From the NCBI GenBank assembly GCA_035456205.1, contig DATIDQ010000038.1, positions 1 through 18,016 on the forward strand: DNA of 18,016 nucleotides, given 5' to 3'. The DNA is from UBA7239 sp035456205 (GTDB taxonomy: Bacteria > Pseudomonadota > Gammaproteobacteria > Pseudomonadales > UBA7239). Shown here piece by piece: positions 14,169 through 18,016 of this stretch. Positions within the stretch are counted from its first letter, which is position 1, and the number at the start of each line of letters is the position of its first letter. Position numbers and translations under genes: made by a program. A model generated the notes under the pieces. The model made no database searches, had not been told where the DNA came from, and was given only the letters and a program-made list of their open reading frames with translations.

Positions 14169-14845
14169 GCAACCATACACATTCGGGCAATACTGCTACA
14201 GAACAAATGACACGCCTCGGCCAACAGATCGAGCATGAATCGTTTGCCGTGGTAGATCAGGAAGTCGGCCAGCACGCTTACGCCACTGAGCAATGGCCAG
14301 TCGTGCGCCGCATGATTCACGCCACCGCGGATTTTGAATTCAACGGCCTGACACAATTTCATCGCGACGCGATTCAATCCGGCGTCAAAGCCATCCTGCA
14401 AGGCAAAGCCTTGATCGCTGATGTAGAAATGATTTGCGTCGGCGTTTCAAAACCGCGTCTTGCGCACTTCGGTGTAACACTGCACCAGTTCATCAGTGAT
14501 GACGATGTGATTCGCGATGCAAAAGCGGCCGATTCCACCCGTGCGGTCTTTGCCATGCGCAAGGCACAAAAGCAGGGCTTACTGGATGGTGCAATCATCG
14601 GTATCGGCAACGCACCGACAGCGTTACTGGAAGTGATCCGCATGATTCGTGAAGAAGGCGTGCATCCTGCCTTGATTATCGGCATGCCGGTAGGATTTGT
14701 TTCTGCCGCTGAATCAAAAGATTGTTTGAAAGAAATTGCTGATGTGCCGTGGATTATCACGCAGGGGCGCAAAGGTGGATCAACACTGGTCGTCGCAGCA
14801 GTGCATGCACTGTTGGCATTGGCCGAGCAATCGCAGAAAACATAA
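14165..14845 (+). CDS. cbiC: precorrin-8X/cobalt-precorrin-8 methylmutase (CobH/CbiC)
   Basis: Moves the C11 methyl group to C12, giving (hydrogeno/cob)yrinate; soluble. The 226-residue protein carries the catalytic histidine His52 in RRMIHATADFEF, followed by GKALIADVEMICVGV and GNAPTALLEV, IGMPVGFVSAAESKD and the end GRKGGSTLVVAAVHALL, all conserved in the family. The N-terminus (SNHTHSGNTATEQ) is a slightly histidine-bearing extension. The ATG at 14165 overlaps the cbiX stop by ATGA, and the stop overlaps cbiD as TAATG. With CbiD and CbiX around it, the cobalt-containing substrate and the name CbiC are more likely than CobH; sequence alone does not decide. Confidence 0.95.
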   Translation: MSNHTHSGNTATEQMTRLGQQIEHESFAVVDQEVGQHAYATEQWPVVRRMIHATADFEFNGLTQFHRDAIQSGVKAILQGKALIADVEMICVGVSKPRLAHFGVTLHQFISDDDVIRDAKAADSTRAVFAMRKAQKQGLLDGAIIGIGNAPTALLEVIRMIREEGVHPALIIGMPVGFVSAAESKDCLKEIADVPWIITQGRKGGSTLVVAAVHALLALAEQSQKT

Positions 14846-15951
14846 TGGAAAAAAAGCCGCCAGCCAAAAAACGACTGCGTACCGGTTACACCACCGGTGC
14901 GTGTTCGGCTGCGGCTGCACGTGCGGCAGTGCTGGGTTTGGTGCATGGCGAAGTGCCACTACACGTTGAAAGTTTATTGCCTAACGGCCAGCGCGTTGTA
15001 TTCGAGATAAGCGATACACAATGCAATGCCACACACGCACATGCGGTGGTGATAAAAGATGCAGGGGATGATCCTGACTGCACACACGGTGCACACATGA
15101 CGGCCGATGTACATGTGTTAACAGGACAAGCCGGTGTTGTGCAATTGCTCGGCGGCGCTGGTGTCGGCCATATCACCATGGCAGGTTTGGGTCTGGAAAT
15201 CGGCGGCCCCGCCATCAACCCTGTGCCGCGAAAAAACATTGAGGAAAATGTGCGTGAAGTCGGTGAAAGTATCCTGGAAAAACACGGCCTCGCCGTCACC
15301 ATTTCTGTGCCTGGCGGCGAAGAGATGGCGAAAAAAACACTCAATGCGCGTTTAGGTATTCTCGGCGGCATTTCCATACTCGGCACCACCGGCATCGTAA
15401 AACCGTATTCCACCAGCGCATTTCGTGCGAGCGTTGTACAAGGTATACAGGTGGCGGCAAAACAGGGTAATGATTCCGTTGTATTGACGACTGGCGGTCG
15501 CACTGAAAAATTTACCATGAAAGAATTGCCAGAGCTTTCTGAGGCCTGTTTTATCCAGATGGGCGATTTTTTGCGTTACGCACTCGACGCGTCCGTGAAA
15601 TGCAAACTGAAACGCGTAGTCATTGGCGGCATGGTCGGCAAGCTCACCAAAATGGCACAGGGCGAAACGATTACGCACGCGGGTCGCGCCGAAGTGGACA
15701 CTGGTCTGCTGGCAGATATTGCCGCCACACTCGGCGCATCCGTTGCTGTGTGTGACGCCATTCGCACCAACGAAACGGCTCGCTTTGCGGGCGAGCAGAT
15801 GATCGCTCTCGGTCTATCAGATGCATTTCATCACGCGCTGGCCGAGCGAGTTGTAAAAACCATCATCGGTCGTTACCCGGATAAATTCAGACTCACCGTG
15901 CTGGTGTGCGATTTCGACGGCAATAAAATTGCAGAGGCTTCATCATCATGA
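14845..15951 (+). CDS. cbiD: cobalt-precorrin-5B C1-methyltransferase CbiD
   Basis: SAM-dependent methylation at C1, specific to the cobalt-early pathway, with no counterpart in the classic aerobic set. The 368-residue protein starts with a basic KKPPAKKRLR and then the family signature GYTTGACSAAAARAA (14-28). Later come GAGVGHITMAGLGLEIGGPAINPVPR and TVSVPGGE-like ISVPGGEEMAKKTLNARLG. The GGISILGTTGIVKPYS block and the VIGGMVGKLTKMAQG block are also typical. The start at 14845 is a TAATG overlap with cbiC; a longer frame to 14749 would overlap cbiC by about 97 nt and adds residues that do not fit. It overlaps cobL by ATGA. This gene is the strongest single marker of pathway type. Confidence 0.96.
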   Translation: MEKKPPAKKRLRTGYTTGACSAAAARAAVLGLVHGEVPLHVESLLPNGQRVVFEISDTQCNATHAHAVVIKDAGDDPDCTHGAHMTADVHVLTGQAGVVQLLGGAGVGHITMAGLGLEIGGPAINPVPRKNIEENVREVGESILEKHGLAVTISVPGGEEMAKKTLNARLGILGGISILGTTGIVKPYSTSAFRASVVQGIQVAAKQGNDSVVLTTGGRTEKFTMKELPELSEACFIQMGDFLRYALDASVKCKLKRVVIGGMVGKLTKMAQGETITHAGRAEVDTGLLADIAATLGASVAVCDAIRTNETARFAGEQMIALGLSDAFHHALAERVVKTIIGRYPDKFRLTVLVCDFDGNKIAEASSS

Positions 15952-17237
15952 TCATGCACCGCTGCGCCATTATCGGCGTACTCGACAACGGTTGTGATGG
16001 CATCACACCACAAGCGCTCAAGACATTATCGCAAGCGGACATGGTGATTGGCGGCACACGCACACTTGCGCTGTTTACCGATGCATTGAAACCGGAATGC
16101 ATGACTCACGATCTCACCGGCAATCTCAGCAAAGTCCCGGAGTGGATACGCACTGCACAAAATGATGGTCTGCGTTGCGCTGTACTCGCGACCGGCGATC
16201 CACTGTGTCACGGTATTGCTGCCTATTTGTTGAGTCGCTTGTGCGTAGATTCGTTCGATATCCTGCCGAATGTTTCTACCTTGCAGTTGGCTTGTGCGCG
16301 TCTGTCGCTGCCGTGGCAGGAAATAAAAATCTGTTCGGTGCACACCAAAGACGCTGGCGAATGGGTTGAAGGCTCTGGCGCTGAACACGGTTTGTATACT
16401 TTGCGCCGCGCCATTGCACAACATGAGCGCCTCGCCATATTGACCAGCCCCGATAACACACCGGATCGTATTGCGCGTTTACTGATCGCCGCCAATCTGC
16501 ATGAACAATTCCAGATGGCTGTCGCTGCCAATCTCGAAACGGATGACGAAGACATCACACGCGACATCGACATCACTGAAATGGCGACCAGAAAATTTCC
16601 TGATCCGAATGTCGTTTTATTGTGGCGTGTCACACCAACTGCCAAACCGGTTTTATTCGGCTTGCCTGATGACAATTTTCAGCAGCGCTATCCTGAAAAA
16701 GGCCTGATCACCAAACGCGAAGTGCGCGCCGTATCTTTGGCGCGTATGCAGTTACGCAGCAACAGCATTGTGTGGGATATCGGTGCCGGCTCAGGTTCAG
16801 TAGGAGTTGAAGCTGCACAACTGTGTCCGCAGGGTCATGTGTATGCCATCGAAAAAAATGCCGGTGATTGTGAGAATGCTCTGGCTAACCGCGCTACTTT
16901 TGGTTTGCATAATTACAGTTTGTTAAATGCCAAAGCGCCGGACGGTCTGGAAAACTGGCCGGATCCGGATGCGGTATTTGTCGGTGGTTCCGGCGGTGAA
17001 CTGGCGGCGTTGATCACACTGATTCTGCAACGCCTGAAACCTGGCGGCTGCTTGGTGATGAACTTTGTCACCTTTGAAAACATTGCCGTGGCGATTGAAA
17101 CGTTAAAAAACACTGATGCCGAGTGGGATGTAACACAAATGCAATGTTCACGCAGTAAACCGATACTCGATATGCAACGCCTTGCAGCTGAAAACCCGGT
17201 ATGGATTGTCAGTGCACAAAAAAGAGTGGCGGCATGA
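15948..17237 (+). CDS. cobL: precorrin-6Y C5,15-methyltransferase (decarboxylating), CbiE-CbiT fusion
   Basis: Adds methyl groups at C5 and C15 and removes the C12 acetate carboxyl. The 429 residues combine two domains. The N-terminal CbiE-type tetrapyrrole methylase (about 1-210) has LATGDPLCHGIAAYLL and LPNVSTLQLACARLSLPW. The C-terminal CbiT-type Rossmann methyltransferase (about 245-429) has ITKREVRA, the SAM loop DIGAGSGSVGVEAA (277-290) and FVGGSGGEL. The first motif is altered: IIGVLDNGCDG (8-18) where many homologs read IGIGxDG. Because both halves are intact, one protein covers both CbiE and CbiT work. Start and stop overlap the neighbours by ATGA; a second ATG two codons later is an alternative start. 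Confidence 0.95.
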   Translation: MIMHRCAIIGVLDNGCDGITPQALKTLSQADMVIGGTRTLALFTDALKPECMTHDLTGNLSKVPEWIRTAQNDGLRCAVLATGDPLCHGIAAYLLSRLCVDSFDILPNVSTLQLACARLSLPWQEIKICSVHTKDAGEWVEGSGAEHGLYTLRRAIAQHERLAILTSPDNTPDRIARLLIAANLHEQFQMAVAANLETDDEDITRDIDITEMATRKFPDPNVVLLWRVTPTAKPVLFGLPDDNFQQRYPEKGLITKREVRAVSLARMQLRSNSIVWDIGAGSGSVGVEAAQLCPQGHVYAIEKNAGDCENALANRATFGLHNYSLLNAKAPDGLENWPDPDAVFVGGSGGELAALITLILQRLKPGGCLVMNFVTFENIAVAIETLKNTDAEWDVTQMQCSRSKPILDMQRLAAENPVWIVSAQKRVAA

Positions 17238-18004
17238 ATAATAGCACTGTGAAAAAAGGCAAATTGATCGGCGCATCGCTGGGGCCGGGTGATCCCGCAT
17301 TGATCACCCGCAAAGCGTGGGACGCGTTGCACAGCAATGCAGTATGGACGTATCCCATCCGCAAAAAAGGTAGCGACAGTTATGCATTGGGCATCGCCAC
17401 TCGCGCCGGTCTTGCATTGCCGGAGGATGCGTTGCCGTTAATTTTTCCGATGACGCATGACAAGGAAAAACTCGCGCGTTATTGGTTGGAAGGCGCAACT
17501 ATCGTGCTGAATTTACTGAATGCGGGACGCGATGTGGTGTTTCTGGTGGAAGGTGATGCTTCAACGTATTCCACCTTCGGGCATCTCGCACGCACACTGC
17601 GCGGGCTGGATGAAACCGCAAACATCGAAACCATTCCCGGCGTACCCGCCTACAACGCCGCTTGCGCCACCGTTGCGCAACCATTAGCGGATGTGGATGG
17701 CACCGTGGCTATTGTACCGGCAGCTTATGGCGTCAATTTTGTTGATGGCCTGCTCGCTGATTTTGACACGCTGGTGTTAATGAAAGTCAAACCGCTGCTG
17801 GATGACATCATCGATCTGCTCGAACAGCGCAATCTGTTACAGCACAGTGTATTTATTGAAAAATCCGGCGCGCCGGAAGAGCGCATCATTACCGACATCA
17901 CCCGACTGCGCGGCCAGAAAGTGAATTACCTGTCATTGATGCTGGTAAAAAATCCACACCGTGTTCGCGGTGAAATCCAGAAAGGCTGCAGGAAAAAAGC
18001 ATGA
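17234..18004 (+). CDS. cobI: precorrin-2/cobalt-factor II C20-methyltransferase (CobI/CbiL)
   Basis: SAM-dependent methylation at C20; in this operon the substrate is probably cobalt-factor/precorrin-2 made by CbiX, i.e. the CbiL role. The 256-residue tetrapyrrole methylase has GASLGPGDPALITRKAW (13-29), FLVEGDASTYSTFGHL (103-118) and TIPGVPAYNAACA (133-145), which place it with CobI/CbiL. A basic tail (KGCRKKA) ends the protein. The ATG at 17234 overlaps the cobL stop as ATGA; an in-frame start at 17201 lies inside cobL and is less likely. The stop overlaps the next ATG at 18001. Confidence 0.95.
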   Translation: MNNSTVKKGKLIGASLGPGDPALITRKAWDALHSNAVWTYPIRKKGSDSYALGIATRAGLALPEDALPLIFPMTHDKEKLARYWLEGATIVLNLLNAGRDVVFLVEGDASTYSTFGHLARTLRGLDETANIETIPGVPAYNAACATVAQPLADVDGTVAIVPAAYGVNFVDGLLADFDTLVLMKVKPLLDDIIDLLEQRNLLQHSVFIEKSGAPEERIITDITRLRGQKVNYLSLMLVKNPHRVRGEIQKGCRKKA

Positions 18005-18016
18005 CTGAACACATTA
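18001..18016 (+). CDS. first codons of the next cob-operon gene, cut by the window edge
   Basis: An ATG at 18001 overlaps the cobI stop as ATGA, the same junction used repeatedly upstream, and reads M-T-E-H-I before the edge. Steps still missing from the pathway are CobJ/CbiH, CbiG, CobK/CbiJ and uroporphyrinogen methyltransferase, so one of these, most likely CbiG or CobJ/CbiH, is expected. The five codons themselves do not identify it. Confidence 0.6.

Noticed and set aside
1..18016. Search for CRISPR arrays, insertion sequences, tRNA/rRNA genes, toxin-antitoxin or defence genes
   Set aside because: No regularly spaced repeats, transposase-like frames, tRNA cloverleaf-like sequences or defence motifs were seen by reading; all long stretches are accounted for by metabolic genes.

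Overview
The window (18,016 bp, about 50-53% GC by eye) comes from a gammaproteobacterium. Protein similarity recalled from memory points to the Pseudomonadales/Cellvibrionales side: GlnA, ThiI and LysA read like Pseudomonas-type proteins, and the lptM-lysA pair is arranged as in that group. The exact genus cannot be fixed from sequence alone. No mobile elements, CRISPR arrays, rRNA or tRNA genes were seen.

Left part (1-3318): glutamine synthetase glnA on the minus strand, with a rho-independent terminator behind it and a sigma-54 promoter plus two NtrC-type sites in front of it. A further gene begins at the left edge on the same strand. Divergent from glnA is thiI (tRNA 4-thiouridine / thiamine sulfur transfer).

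Middle part (3315-9477): thiI runs by a 4-nt stop/start overlap into a three-gene periplasmic-binding-protein ABC importer of the BtuFCD/FepBDC type. Convergent to it is a minus-strand group lptM-lysA-NUDIX. Divergent from lptM is a RIO-type kinase gene followed 5 nt later by cobO (corrinoid adenosyltransferase). The lptM/RIO intergenic region is only 51 bp and holds overlapping divergent -10 elements inside a perfect inverted repeat.

Right part (9483-18016): after a small, possibly 5'-truncated minus-strand gene comes a clear cobalamin riboswitch (B12 box at about 10088-10106). Behind it is a tightly packed cobalamin operon: cbtB, cbtA (cobalt uptake), cobB/cbiA, cobM/cbiF, cbiX with a histidine-rich tail, cobH/cbiC, cbiD, cobL (CbiE-CbiT fusion), cobI/cbiL, and the first codons of another gene. 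Every junction from cobB onward overlaps by 1-8 nt. The presence of cbiX and cbiD indicates the early-cobalt-insertion ('anaerobic-type') corrin route. CbtAB would supply Co, CbiX would insert it, and CobO would adenosylate the product. High B12 should switch the operon off through the riboswitch. Overall this is mostly recognisable core and B12 metabolism; no wholly unknown system was found.
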